Assembly (NCBI GenBank): GCA_005778355.1 | Contig: SXON01000070.1 | Location: forward strand, 1 to 47,979 | Origin: Pseudomonadota bacterium | GTDB lineage: Bacteria; Myxococcota_A; UBA796; SXON01 | Reading direction: 5' to 3' | DNA: 47,979 bases | In this document: piece after piece, positions 1-8,377 of the stretch | Position numbering within the stretch: position 1 is the first letter of the stretch | Layout: each line of letters begins with the position of its first letter | Notes under the pieces: model-generated | The model's database searches: none | Seen by the model: only the letters and a program-made list of their open reading frames with translations | Told to the model about the DNA's origin: nothing | Program-made: the position numbers and the translations under genes

Positions 1-1074
1 CGGGATGCCAAAGGCGTCGCAGAAGCGGACGAAACGTGCCGCCTTCAATGACGCGTTCACGTCGAGCACCCCCGCGAGCACCGCGGGTTGGTTGGCCACC
101 ACGCCCACGCTCCGGCCGCCCAGGTGGCAGAAGCCCACCACGACGTTCGCCGCGTAGTCGGGCTGCACCTCGAGGAATGCGCCGTCGTCGGCCACGGCGG
201 TGACCAAGTCTTTGATGTCGTAGGGACGGTTGGCGTTGCCGGGAACGAGTTCATCGAGCTCCGGGCAGGCCCGTCGCGGGTCGTCGTCCGTCTTGCGACG
301 CGGTGCTTCTTCCATGTTGTTCTGAGGAATATAGGCCAACAAAGCGCGCAGCACGGCGATGGCGGCTTGCTCATCGGCGGCGGCAAGATGGGCCACGCCC
401 GACACCGAAGTATGCGTGTCGGCGCCCCCGAGGCGCTCCTGCGTCACCTCCTCGTGCGTCACGGCCTTGATCACGTCGGGACCCGTCACGAACATGAAGC
501 TCGTGCTCTTCGCCATCACGATGAAGTCGGTGATGGCCGGGGAGTACACCGCCCCGCCCGCGCAAGGTCCGAGGATGCCCGAGAGCTGGGGCACGACGCC
601 GCTCGCGAGCGTGTTGCGGAGGAAGATATCGGCATAGCCGCCGAGCGACTCCACACCCTCCTGGATGCGGGCGCCGCCGGAGTCGTTCAGGCCGATGACC
701 GGGGCGCCGTTCTTCATCGCGAGGTCCATCACCTTGCAGATTTTCTTGGCGTAGGCCCCGGACAGCGTGCCGCCGAAGACGGTGAAGTCCTGCGCGAACA
801 CGTAGACTAGGCGGCCCTCGATGCGGCCGTAGCCGGTGACGACGCCGTCGCCGGGCACCCGCTTCTTGTCCATGCCGAAGTCGTTGCAGCGGTGCACGAC
901 GAAGCGATCGAGCTCGCGGAACGTGCCGGGATCGAGCAGCAGTTCCACGCGCTCCCGCGCGGTGAGCTTGCCGCGGCCGTGCTGCTTCTCGATGGCGTCG
1001 CGGCCACCGCCCTCGAGGGCGCGGGCGTTCGCACGCTCCAGGGCGTCGTGGAGGGCCTTGCGCTCGGGGTCCAT
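1..1074 (-). CDS. pccB: Propionyl-CoA carboxylase beta chain (carboxyltransferase), 5' part only
   Basis: Carboxyltransferase subunit of a biotin-dependent acyl-CoA carboxylase. It would pass the carboxyl group from carboxybiotin to propionyl-CoA, giving methylmalonyl-CoA in the cytoplasm. The frame begins at an ATG at 1074 and is still open at base 1, so the 358 residues here are roughly the first two thirds of a usual 510-540. Visible hallmarks in order: [26 protein letters not shown], the acyl-CoA site [39 protein letters not shown] and, near the edge, [23 protein letters not shown] lies five bases before the ATG. It is divergent from the beta-helix lipoprotein gene. Substrate preference (propionyl versus another short acyl-CoA) cannot be fixed from sequence alone, but the family is clear. 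Confidence 0.93.
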   Translation of the reverse strand, partial: MDPERKALHDALERANARALEGGGRDAIEKQHGRGKLTARERVELLLDPGTFRELDRFVVHRCNDFGMDKKRVPGDGVVTGYGRIEGRLVYVFAQDFTVFGGTLSGAYAKKICKVMDLAMKNGAPVIGLNDSGGARIQEGVESLGGYADIFLRNTLASGVVPQLSGILGPCAGGAVYSPAITDFIVMAKSTSFMFVTGPDVIKAVTHEEVTQERLGGADTHTSVSGVAHLAAADEQAAIAVLRALLAYIPQNNMEEAPRRKTDDDPRRACPELDELVPGNANRPYDIKDLVTAVADDGAFLEVQPDYAANVVVGFCHLGGRSVGVVANQPAVLAGVLDVNASLKAARFVRFCDAFGIP

Positions 1075-1103
1075 CCTGTCTCCGGAAAGGCCGCGGGCCT
1101 AAC

Positions 1104-1132
1104 TTGTGGAGACGCGCCGGGAGGGCTACCGT
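1104..1132 (+). promoter_or_regulatory. Putative sigma70-type promoter of the beta-helix operon
   Basis: TTGTGG (1104-1109), a 17-base spacer, then TACCGT (1127-1132). The predicted transcript start is near 1139, and a GGAG ribosome binding site lies six bases before the ATG at 1153. The call rests on motif and spacing only. Confidence 0.45.
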
Positions 1133-1152
1133 GGGGGGCCGTTGGAGTCGTC

Positions 1153-3945
1153 ATGCGTCTTGTCGCCCTGTTTCCCTCGCTCGCCCTCCTCGCCGGTTGC
1201 CCGGACGCTCCGGGCGACGACACCGGCGGCAAGGACGGCCCCGGCACCGACGATTCCGGAGATTCGGGCGACGTGGACTACGGCGATCCCGGCTGCATCA
1301 ACCTCGACGGCGAGACCGGAGACTTCGAGACCATCGGCGAGGCGGTCTACGCCGCGCTCGAGTCGGGACGCAGCACCGTCAACGTGTGCGCGGGCAACTA
1401 CACCGAGAGCGTGTCGGTGCCCGGCGGCATCAGCGTGGTGGGCGAGGGGGCCGAGGTGACCTTCGTCGAGGCGCCGTCGAACACGCCGGCGTTCACGCTC
1501 ACCGGCGACGGCCCCGGAGTGTCGGGCATCACCGTGCAGAGTAGCCGCTCGGGCATCGTGATCGAGTCGGCCACCAACGTGGCCATCATCGACGTCACCT
1601 TCGATCGCGTGGCCAACTACGGCATCGAGGTGGGCAGCAGCGAGAACGTCGTCGTGAGCGCGAGCACCTTCGTGCAGCCCGAGTTCGGCGGTGTGCTCGT
1701 TTCCAGCGCGTCGGTCACCGTCGATGGCAGCCTGTTCAGCGAGCCGATGGACTACGGCGTGCAGGTGGCCGGCGGCGGGAGCGCCACGCTCACCAACAAC
1801 ATCTTCGATCAGGTCCACAGTAACGGCGAGTGCTCCGACCTTTCCACCTGCTCCGGCGTCGCAATCCACAGCAACGGCGGTGACATCGTGATGTCGGGCA
1901 ACACGGTCACCACGACCGACCTCATCGGCATCGTCGCCATCGATGGCTCGCTCTCGATGTCGGGCGACCTCTTCCGCGACAACGGCTACGCGGTCTTCGC
2001 CATCGACGCGGCGTTCAGCGCCGACGGCGTGGAGGTGTATGGCTCGCAAGTGCTCGGCCTCCTCGCCGTTCATCCCACCGCCACGATCAACGTGAGCAAC
2101 AGCACCATCGCCATCAACGAGGAAGAAGGCGGAACGTTGGGGGGTTACTCGCCGGACTACGACGAGGGCAGCTACCTCGGCACGGGCATCTGGATCCAGG
2201 CCCCGGGCGCCACGCTGAGCAGTGTCACCGTGCGCGACTACGAGGGCTACGGCGTGTACGTTGGCCCCTACAACACCGGCGATACGCCCGCCCTCACGGT
2301 CTCGGGACTCACCATCGACAACAGCGCGCGTATCGGCGCTCGCTTCGACTCGGTGATTGGCGAGATCGACGGCCTGAGCATCAGCAACACCCGCGAGGTC
2401 GACAGCACCACGACCGGCCTGTGCAACTGGCTCTACACCGACGGTTACGAGTACATGTTCGTCGACCGTGGCGCGGCCTTGCTCGGGGTGTACGCGGAGC
2501 TCACCCTGACCAATACGACGCTCGCCGACAACTACGGCTGGGGGCTGTCCAACGTGTACGGCGACATCACGCTCGTCGGCGGAAACATCGCGAACAATGG
2601 CTGCTCGGGGGTGCTCAACTACACCGGAACCACCGACATGACCGGCGTCACCCTGTCGGGCTACTCGGCCTATGCGACCTTCCATAGCGAATACGGGCAG
2701 GTCCTGCTCACGGGCAACACCTTTGCCGACACGATGGGTACCTACACCTACACCTACACCAACGACTTCACCGGTGACGTCTCGGAGTACATCTACGACT
2801 ACGAGGGGAGCGACATCAGCTCCTACTACGACAACGCCTTCGTCGCGACGGGGAACACCTTCACCGGCGGCGCGAGCGGCATGACGCTCCAGGGCTCGCC
2901 GGCCACGGTCGAGGGTAACAGCTGGACCGACTACAACGGCGCGTTGGTCACGGCCTACTACCAGGACGAGGGCGACCCGGCGGTGATCACCAACAACTCC
3001 GCCACCGACTTCGGCGGCGAGGCCGTGTACGTGGCCTACGGGGCCGCCGAGGTGAGCGGCTTCGAAATCGGCACGACTCGCGACTACAACTACGGCTACC
3101 ACTACTACACCAACGGCGTCCTCGACTACGAATACACCGGCTCCTACGCCACCTCCGTCTTCAGCGGCTACGGCAACTATTACGGGTACTGGACCGACGA
3201 CGATGGCGACGGCACCTACGACACCTACGCGGACAGCTCCACCGAGGCGAGCCTCAAGCTCGAGGACGTGACCGTCGGCACGGCCGTGGGCTCGGTGGTG
3301 AGCGTCAACAACGTGTCGCTCGAGATCGCCGGGCTCAGCATCGAGTCGACCGCCGGCTACGGCGTGTACAACTACGGCTACGGCTTGCCACCCCAGATCG
3401 AGATCGATGGCCTGAGCGTGGGACAGAGCGCCTACAACGCTGTCTATCTCGACTGGAGCAGCACCGATCAAGGCTACGTTTCCCTGTCCGACATCGAGGT
3501 CCTCGTGTCCGGCGGCACGGGCGTGACGCTCAGCGGCTTTCACGACTGGGTGATGGAGGACGTGAGCGTCGTGGATGCCAGCGGCTACGGCGTCTACGTC
3601 GACCACGACTACTCGTTCTACGACTATTACCAGCAGGCCTCGGTGAGCGGTACCGTCGACGGCCTCGGCCTGGTGGACGGCGTGGAAGTGAGCGCCTCGA
3701 CGAGCGACGGCGTGTACATCGACGGCGGGACGGTCACGCTGGTGAACAGCATCTCCACCCTCAACACCGGCAATGGGCTGTCACTCAGCGACGCCACGGC
3801 CGATGTGCAGGGCAACGCCTTCGGCGCCAACGGCGGCTACGGCATGAACTGCAGCAACGTGAGCCTCACCGCCTGCGCCACCAACGACCTGAGCGACAAC
3901 ACGCTGGGGCCCGTCTACGATTGCGACGAGGCCTGCGGGATCTAG
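1153..3945 (+). CDS. Surface lipoprotein with right-handed parallel beta-helix repeats
   Basis: A 930-residue exported lipoprotein. The first 16 residues form a signal ending in the lipobox LLAGC (Cys16), followed by an Asp/Gly/Thr/Ser-rich tether to about residue 50. The rest is a long series of degenerate 20-25-residue strands rich in small residues, with asparagine ladders such as LTNNIFDQV, VSNSTIAIN and LTNTTLADN, typical of PbH1 beta-helix repeats found in adhesins, pectate-lyase-like proteins and surface fibres. Two loops, near residues 530-560 and 640-690, are crowded with tyrosine and aspartate, including a DDDGDGTYD calcium-loop-like segment. No catalytic motif was recognised. The ATG at 1153 is chosen over upstream starts because it gives the signal peptide and follows GGAG. 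It heads a three-gene operon; the next gene starts nine bases after its stop. Confidence 0.85.
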   Translation: MRLVALFPSLALLAGCPDAPGDDTGGKDGPGTDDSGDSGDVDYGDPGCINLDGETGDFETIGEAVYAALESGRSTVNVCAGNYTESVSVPGGISVVGEGAEVTFVEAPSNTPAFTLTGDGPGVSGITVQSSRSGIVIESATNVAIIDVTFDRVANYGIEVGSSENVVVSASTFVQPEFGGVLVSSASVTVDGSLFSEPMDYGVQVAGGGSATLTNNIFDQVHSNGECSDLSTCSGVAIHSNGGDIVMSGNTVTTTDLIGIVAIDGSLSMSGDLFRDNGYAVFAIDAAFSADGVEVYGSQVLGLLAVHPTATINVSNSTIAINEEEGGTLGGYSPDYDEGSYLGTGIWIQAPGATLSSVTVRDYEGYGVYVGPYNTGDTPALTVSGLTIDNSARIGARFDSVIGEIDGLSISNTREVDSTTTGLCNWLYTDGYEYMFVDRGAALLGVYAELTLTNTTLADNYGWGLSNVYGDITLVGGNIANNGCSGVLNYTGTTDMTGVTLSGYSAYATFHSEYGQVLLTGNTFADTMGTYTYTYTNDFTGDVSEYIYDYEGSDISSYYDNAFVATGNTFTGGASGMTLQGSPATVEGNSWTDYNGALVTAYYQDEGDPAVITNNSATDFGGEAVYVAYGAAEVSGFEIGTTRDYNYGYHYYTNGVLDYEYTGSYATSVFSGYGNYYGYWTDDDGDGTYDTYADSSTEASLKLEDVTVGTAVGSVVSVNNVSLEIAGLSIESTAGYGVYNYGYGLPPQIEIDGLSVGQSAYNAVYLDWSSTDQGYVSLSDIEVLVSGGTGVTLSGFHDWVMEDVSVVDASGYGVYVDHDYSFYDYYQQASVSGTVDGLGLVDGVEVSASTSDGVYIDGGTVTLVNSISTLNTGNGLSLSDATADVQGNAFGANGGYGMNCSNVSLTACATNDLSDNTLGPVYDCDEACGI

Positions 3946-3954
3946 CAGGCTTCC

Positions 3955-5526
3955 ATGGGAGGATTTGCCGGGGTTATTGGCGCGCCGAGTGCCCTCGGTT
4001 CGGCGCGGCGACTGGGGCGCGTGCTCGACGCGCGCGGTCCGGCGGCTCGACACGAGATTGACGGCGGGCAGGCCGCTTTCGTGGTGACCACGTCGGTGCC
4101 GAGCGCCCCGCCGGTGGCGACGGTGGGCGGGTGGACGGTGGCGGTGGACGGCCCGCTGCAAAACCTCGATGCCCTGGTGCGGGAGCTGGAGCTTGAACCC
4201 GGCTCGGGCTCGGCGGCGGTGATGGCCACCCTGCTGGAGCGACTGGGCGTGGAGCGGGCGCTGTCGCGACTCGCGGGACCGGTGGCGGTGGCGGCGGCCT
4301 CGGCCGACGAGGGCTTCGTCGCGCGCGACCGCGCCGGGGAACGCCCGGTCTTCCTCGCGCGCCTGGGCGATGGGATCGCCTTTGCCAGCGAGGCCCGCGC
4401 GCTGTCGCTGGCGGGGCTCACCGGCCCGGTCGAACCGGGCGCCTTGCGACGCTTCGTGGCGCTGGGCACCGTGCTGCCGCCGGTGAGCTGGCGGCAGGGG
4501 GCCCTGGGGCTTGCGCCCGCAACGTGGCTGGATGCGGGCCCCGCTCTGCGGAGCTGGCGCGGGTGGACGCTGCCCGTTCACCCGCTGCTGGGCGGAGGCA
4601 ACCGAGAGCGCTGGTTGCGGAGCGTGAAGTACGCGCTCGACCTGGCCTTCGCCTCGCGGGCTCGGGCGGCCATGCCGTACGCGCTGGCGGTGTCGGGCGG
4701 ACTTGCCTCGGCCGCGCTGCTCGCGCACCTGCCAGTGCACCATCGTCCCGCCCTGGCCCTGGTGCTGGCGGGTGACGAGGCCGGTCACGAGGCGGCCACC
4801 CGCGCCGGGCTCCCCGTCAAGCGCGTCGACATCGACGTGGCCTCGCTCCTCGACGAGGTGGTCCTCGATGCCCCCGTCGCCACGCCGCTCGGTCTGGCGA
4901 CGCTCGCCTTCGCCCGCGCGGCCTGGGTCGAGGGCATGGTGGGCCTCGCCCTCGGCTCCGGCCACGCCTTTCCTTTCGATCCCCCCGAGGCGAACTGGCG
5001 CGCTCGCCTGGGTCGTCGGGTGGTGCCGAGCACCGGCGTCGACGCGCTGCTCGCGACGCTGGGACCGCTGTCGCCGGGAGACCGGGAGGCGGGTGTCGTG
5101 GCCGAACTGGAGGCGCTCCTCGCTGCCGCGCCCGGAGACGACGCGGCGCTCGCGGCCCACTGGGCGCTGGGCCAGGCCCGTCCCGAGGTGCAAGAGGCGG
5201 TGGCGGCGTGCGGGGCCTTCGGCCTCGAGCCCATTCTCCCGTTCGTCGACCAGGGGATCCTGCAGGTGGCCACCCAGGTTCCCTGCGCGGTACATCACGC
5301 GCGGGGTCGCCGGTCCCTGCTCGCGGAGATGGGTGGCCGGGAGCCGGTGGCGCCGTCGTCACCGCACTTGACGTGGCCAGACAACGACGTTGTCGCCGCG
5401 CTCGAGGGCTGGGTGGCGCCGGCGCATGTGCGAGGCGTGCTCGCCGCCGGGGGCGCCTGGGCCTCGCGGTCGTTCCGGCTACGGTCGCTGGCAGCGTGGC
5501 GGGCCGGCACGCCGGGGGTTGGTTAG
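3955..5526 (+). CDS. Asparagine-synthetase-like protein, catalytic residues lost (pseudoenzyme)
   Basis: 523 residues with the two-domain layout of AsnB-type glutamine-hydrolysing asparagine synthetases: an N-terminal glutaminase-like half and a C-terminal PP-loop half. Family landmarks are clear: MGGFAGVIG at the start, RDRAGERPVFLARLGDG and FASEARAL around residues 124-150, and LEPILPFVDQ near 424-433. Essential positions are changed. The nucleophile Cys2 is Gly2 (MCGIxG has become MGGFAG); the PP-loop SGGxDSS reads SGGLASA at 247-253, losing the Asp; and the SGDGxDE pyrophosphate motif is replaced by GSGHAFPF near 334. Such homologues often sit in exopolysaccharide loci. Here it lies nine bases after the beta-helix gene and 12 before a peroxiredoxin-like gene. 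Synthetase activity is unlikely. A structural, binding or regulatory role is inference. Confidence 0.8.
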   Translation: MGGFAGVIGAPSALGSARRLGRVLDARGPAARHEIDGGQAAFVVTTSVPSAPPVATVGGWTVAVDGPLQNLDALVRELELEPGSGSAAVMATLLERLGVERALSRLAGPVAVAAASADEGFVARDRAGERPVFLARLGDGIAFASEARALSLAGLTGPVEPGALRRFVALGTVLPPVSWRQGALGLAPATWLDAGPALRSWRGWTLPVHPLLGGGNRERWLRSVKYALDLAFASRARAAMPYALAVSGGLASAALLAHLPVHHRPALALVLAGDEAGHEAATRAGLPVKRVDIDVASLLDEVVLDAPVATPLGLATLAFARAAWVEGMVGLALGSGHAFPFDPPEANWRARLGRRVVPSTGVDALLATLGPLSPGDREAGVVAELEALLAAAPGDDAALAAHWALGQARPEVQEAVAACGAFGLEPILPFVDQGILQVATQVPCAVHHARGRRSLLAEMGGREPVAPSSPHLTWPDNDVVAALEGWVAPAHVRGVLAAGGAWASRSFRLRSLAAWRAGTPGVG

Positions 5527-5538
5527 CCCCAGGCCCCC

Positions 5539-6069
5539 ATGTCTGTCCGATCCACCTTCCGCAAGTTGCCCTCCCCCGTGCAGGACGCCCTGCGCGACCG
5601 GGTGTACCCATCCCTCCTGCCCGAGGGGGAAACCGCGCCCGAGTGGCATCTGCAGAGCTGGGACGACTCCTGGCATCGCCACGGCAAACACTGGTCGGTG
5701 ATGTTCTTCTACTCCAGCCCCGACGATTCGGGCGACCGCGACGAGCTCTCGGCCTTGCAGGCGCACCTTGGCGACTTCAAGCGCCTGAACACGCGCGTCT
5801 TCGCGGTCAACCCAGCGGAGGGTCCGGCTCAGAGCGAACTGGCCCGGGCACTCGGGCTCGAATTCCCGCTGCTCACCGACCGCGGAGGGCCGGTGGCGCG
5901 GCTGTTCAAGAGCTGCCTGCAGCTCCCCATGAAGCCCGTGTACTTCAGTAGCCTCTACCTGATCAACCCGGACCGAAAGGTGCGCCTGAGTAACCGTGGT
6001 CGTCCGAGCGTGGAGGCGGTCGTTCGGAGTATCGAAGCTCTCCAGCGGGCCACGCGCGCCGGCATGTAG
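5539..6069 (+). CDS. Peroxiredoxin/thioredoxin-fold protein lacking the peroxidatic cysteine
   Basis: 176 residues matching the AhpC/TSA fold: APEWHLQSW (about 34-41), the strand VMFFYSSPDD (54-63), GLEFPLLTDRGGPVARLF (106-123) and SLYLINPDRKVRL (138-150). In active enzymes the first strand is followed by TPGCT with the peroxidatic Cys. Here the equivalent is DSGDR, placing Asp66 at the Cys site. The only cysteine in the protein is Cys126. No signal peptide is visible, so it is probably cytoplasmic. It is the last gene of the operon with the beta-helix lipoprotein and the inactive asparagine-synthetase-like protein. Its stop codon is two bases from the convergent stop of the next gene. It may be a redox-dead binding protein. 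A thioredoxin-like scaffold outside the peroxiredoxins is the alternative. Confidence 0.72.
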   Translation: MSVRSTFRKLPSPVQDALRDRVYPSLLPEGETAPEWHLQSWDDSWHRHGKHWSVMFFYSSPDDSGDRDELSALQAHLGDFKRLNTRVFAVNPAEGPAQSELARALGLEFPLLTDRGGPVARLFKSCLQLPMKPVYFSSLYLINPDRKVRLSNRGRPSVEAVVRSIEALQRATRAGM

Positions 6070-6071
6070 CG

Positions 6072-7265
6072 CTACTCCAGTCCGAGCAGCTGCGCGAGCG
6101 AAGCGCGCCCCTGCACGAAGCGCTCGGCCAGCGTGGCATCGATCATCTTCGAACGGGTTTCACCGCCGGAACTCCACCGCGCCTCCACCACGGGGATGTC
6201 GATGATGTAGGCCTGCTTGTAGCGGCCCACGACCATCGCGATCGCACCGAGTTCCCGGTCGAGCTTGCCACCGCTTCGAAAACTCACGCGAACCTCGGCC
6301 ATCACCGGGTCGTCGCGTTTCTTGCCGCCCCACTTGCCGACCGGGGCATCGACCCGCTCCACATCGAGGCGGAGTTCCTGGAGCTCGATGAGCACGGCGT
6401 CGCCGAGGTCGCCGGGCTTGCGCACCTCGCGCACCTCGCCGAGCGACACGCTCCGGAGCTCGGCTTCCACGGCCGCGAGCACGGCCGCGGCGCCGGTCTC
6501 TTCCCGGGCGGGCACCGGCTGCGCGGAGCTGACCGAGTTGACCGGCGCCGTCATGGGTCGCGACAGCTGGTAGAGGGTCCATCCGCCCCCAACCAGCAGC
6601 AAACCCACGACGACGAAGCCGACGATCCGCATGGGACTCAGGCGGATGGCGTCGCGGTCGTCGACTACTGTGGCCGGGGGTGCGTCGGACGTGCGCGGTC
6701 GGCGCTGTGCAACCTGTCCGAAGCTGTCCGGCATCGGCGGCAGTCCCACAGGCGCGGGGCTGGGGGGGGCCGGGCGGGCAGGCGCGGCCTGAGCTGGCGG
6801 CGGGCGCGGCGTGGCCGGGGGCTCCGTGAGCGGGTCGAGCGTGGACTCCAGGAGCTCCGAGGGCTCGACGAGGACCGGTTCGACAGCCCCGGCATCCACG
6901 GGGGCAAGGGCCTCGGCAGGCAGCTCTGCGGGCCGCTGGGTGACGACGATCGGCCGAGCCATCGGCGCCATCGCGGACACGGGCAGGTCGAGGGGCTCGG
7001 GCTCCTTGCGCGAGTAGGCGCCGAGCGCCTTCTCGGCGGCATCGTCGTCGGCGCCGCTCCAGGCGGCCCACGGGTCGTCGCCGGCGCGAGGCGTAGCGGC
7101 CTTTGCGACGGGAGACGCCGCCGGGAGCTGGAGAGGAGCCCAGCGACCGTCGCGCCAGAGATCCGTGTCGGGGCCGAGCAGGCCCCTGGCCCGCAGGGAC
7201 TCCAGCTCGGCCTCGTCGGCCACGTCGATCTCGACCCCGCCGGTGCGGATGCGAATCGCGCCCAT
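6072..7265 (-). CDS. Membrane-anchored protein with N-terminal GYF-like module and Pro-rich linker
   Basis: 397 residues from the ATG at 7265; a TTG at 7292 would add nine residues. Residues 1-46 resemble the GYF_2-type module (glycine near the front, GLLGPDTDLWRDGRWAPL at 29-45), usually a peptide-binding or sensor element in myxobacterial proteins. Residues about 50-205 are low-complexity, Pro/Ala-rich and probably disordered. One transmembrane helix spans 213-233 (IVGFVVVGLLLVGGGW). The remaining 160 residues form a compact unassigned domain with VLIELQELRLDVERVD and YIIDIPVVEARW. The topology suggests the GYF-like part is cytoplasmic and the C-terminal domain periplasmic. No Shine-Dalgarno is seen; a TACACC box lies seven bases before the ATG. 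It is divergent from the desaturase and convergent with the peroxiredoxin-like gene. I do not recognise a specific function. Confidence 0.7.
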   Translation of the reverse strand: MGAIRIRTGGVEIDVADEAELESLRARGLLGPDTDLWRDGRWAPLQLPAASPVAKAATPRAGDDPWAAWSGADDDAAEKALGAYSRKEPEPLDLPVSAMAPMARPIVVTQRPAELPAEALAPVDAGAVEPVLVEPSELLESTLDPLTEPPATPRPPPAQAAPARPAPPSPAPVGLPPMPDSFGQVAQRRPRTSDAPPATVVDDRDAIRLSPMRIVGFVVVGLLLVGGGWTLYQLSRPMTAPVNSVSSAQPVPAREETGAAAVLAAVEAELRSVSLGEVREVRKPGDLGDAVLIELQELRLDVERVDAPVGKWGGKKRDDPVMAEVRVSFRSGGKLDRELGAIAMVVGRYKQAYIIDIPVVEARWSSGGETRSKMIDATLAERFVQGRASLAQLLGLE

Positions 7266-7309
7266 CGCCCAGGGTGTAACCAAAATGCGCAAACAGGGGT
7301 CTAATCCCC

Positions 7310-7338
7310 TTGCCCGCCGTGGTTGTTTCTTGTAAACA
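7310..7338 (+). promoter_or_regulatory. Putative promoter of the desaturase gene
   Basis: TTGCCC (7310-7315), a 17-base spacer, then TAAACA (7333-7338) directly preceded by TG. Predicted start near 7345. A GGAGA ribosome binding site follows before the ATG at 7359. A small inverted repeat, AGGGG-6-CCCCT, lies just upstream at 7295-7310. Confidence 0.5.
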
Positions 7339-7358
7339 CGCGGCGCTTGGAGATCTGC

Positions 7359-8372
7359 ATGCGGAGTGGGCCGGAGCTCGTGCGCGCGTCCAACGAGTAC
7401 GCCCGGGAAGACCGGGCGAAGACGTGGCGGCTGCTCGCCGTCACGATGCTCGTGTGGGGCTGCACCGCGTCGGCGTCCGTGCTCGCCCCGTCATTTCCGA
7501 TGCGCATGGCGGCCGCCGTCCTGAGCGGCCTGGTGATCGTCCGGGTTTTCATCTTCTACCACGACTGGTTGCACGGGGCGGTCTTCACAGGCTCGCCCCT
7601 CGGCGCCGGGATCATGCGGCTTTTCGGCTACTACATCCTCGCCGGCGCGTCGGTCTGGAAAGAAACCCACGACTACCACCACAAGCACACGGCGAAGATG
7701 GTGGGGGCCAGCATCGGCAGCTACCCGGTGGTTACCGTGGGCATGTGGCGTCTGATGACGCCGAAGCAGCGTTTTGCCTACCGTGCTTCGCGCCATCCCG
7801 TCACCATGTTCTTTGGCTACGGCTTCGTCTTCGTGTGGGGGATGTGCCTGTCGGCCTTCAAGCGGCAGCCGCGCCAGCACCTCGACGGCCTTGTTGCCCT
7901 CCTCGTGCACGGCGCGCTGGCAGCTGCGGTTGGCATCTGGCTGGGCGTGGAGGCCGCCATCCTCACGGTGGTCTTCCCGGTGGCGATGGCCACCGCGCTC
8001 GGGAGCTACCTCTTCTACGCGCAGCACAACTTCCCCGACATGCAGGTGAAGGGCCGTCGTGAATGGGAGTACACCTTCGCCGCGCTTCGATCCTCCTCGA
8101 TGTTCGACATGTCGCCCTTGATGCACTGGTTCACCGGGAACATCGGCTACCACCACGTGCACCACTTGAACCATCGCATCCCGTTCTACCGCCTGCCCGA
8201 GGCGATGGCGGCGATGCCTGAGCTCCAGGATCCGGGACGCACCTCATGGCACCCTCGCGACATCCTGGCGTGCCTTCGCGGGAACGTGTGGGACCCTAAG
8301 CAAGGGCGGATGCTGAGCTACGCGGAGGCCGAGATGGCCTCGCCCGACGACAACGCCGCCGCCGCCAAGTAG
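7359..8372 (+). CDS. Membrane fatty-acid desaturase (three-histidine-box family)
   Basis: A 337-residue integral membrane di-iron enzyme, expected to introduce a double bond into membrane acyl chains using oxygen and an electron carrier. All three histidine boxes are present: HDWLH at 68-72, HDYHH at 104-108 and HHVHH at 265-269, with the supporting QHN at 222-224. Hydrophobic segments lie around 26-66, 80-98, 148-165 and 180-221. The ATG at 7359 is preferred over a TTG at 7323 because GGAGA lies seven bases upstream and the extra residues add nothing to the fold. The next gene starts five bases downstream, so the two are probably co-transcribed. Regiospecificity cannot be read from the sequence. 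Confidence 0.88.
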   Translation: MRSGPELVRASNEYAREDRAKTWRLLAVTMLVWGCTASASVLAPSFPMRMAAAVLSGLVIVRVFIFYHDWLHGAVFTGSPLGAGIMRLFGYYILAGASVWKETHDYHHKHTAKMVGASIGSYPVVTVGMWRLMTPKQRFAYRASRHPVTMFFGYGFVFVWGMCLSAFKRQPRQHLDGLVALLVHGALAAAVGIWLGVEAAILTVVFPVAMATALGSYLFYAQHNFPDMQVKGRREWEYTFAALRSSSMFDMSPLMHWFTGNIGYHHVHHLNHRIPFYRLPEAMAAMPELQDPGRTSWHPRDILACLRGNVWDPKQGRMLSYAEAEMASPDDNAAAAK

Positions 8373-8377
8373 GAAAA

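Noticed and set aside
1126..3606. 826-residue open frame on the minus strand opposite the beta-helix gene
   Set aside because: It is the antisense of a repetitive, GC-rich gene. The translation is a Val/His/Asp/Ala-rich string with no domain, and the plus strand has a convincing lipoprotein.
3781..5298. 505-residue minus-strand frame opposite the asparagine-synthetase-like gene
   Set aside because: Arg/Gly/His-rich composition with no recognisable motif; the sense strand shows clear family landmarks.
3955..5526. Lasso-peptide cyclase (also AsnB-like)
   Set aside because: No precursor peptide, leader peptidase or RRE gene nearby, and the ATP-binding residues a cyclase needs are lost.
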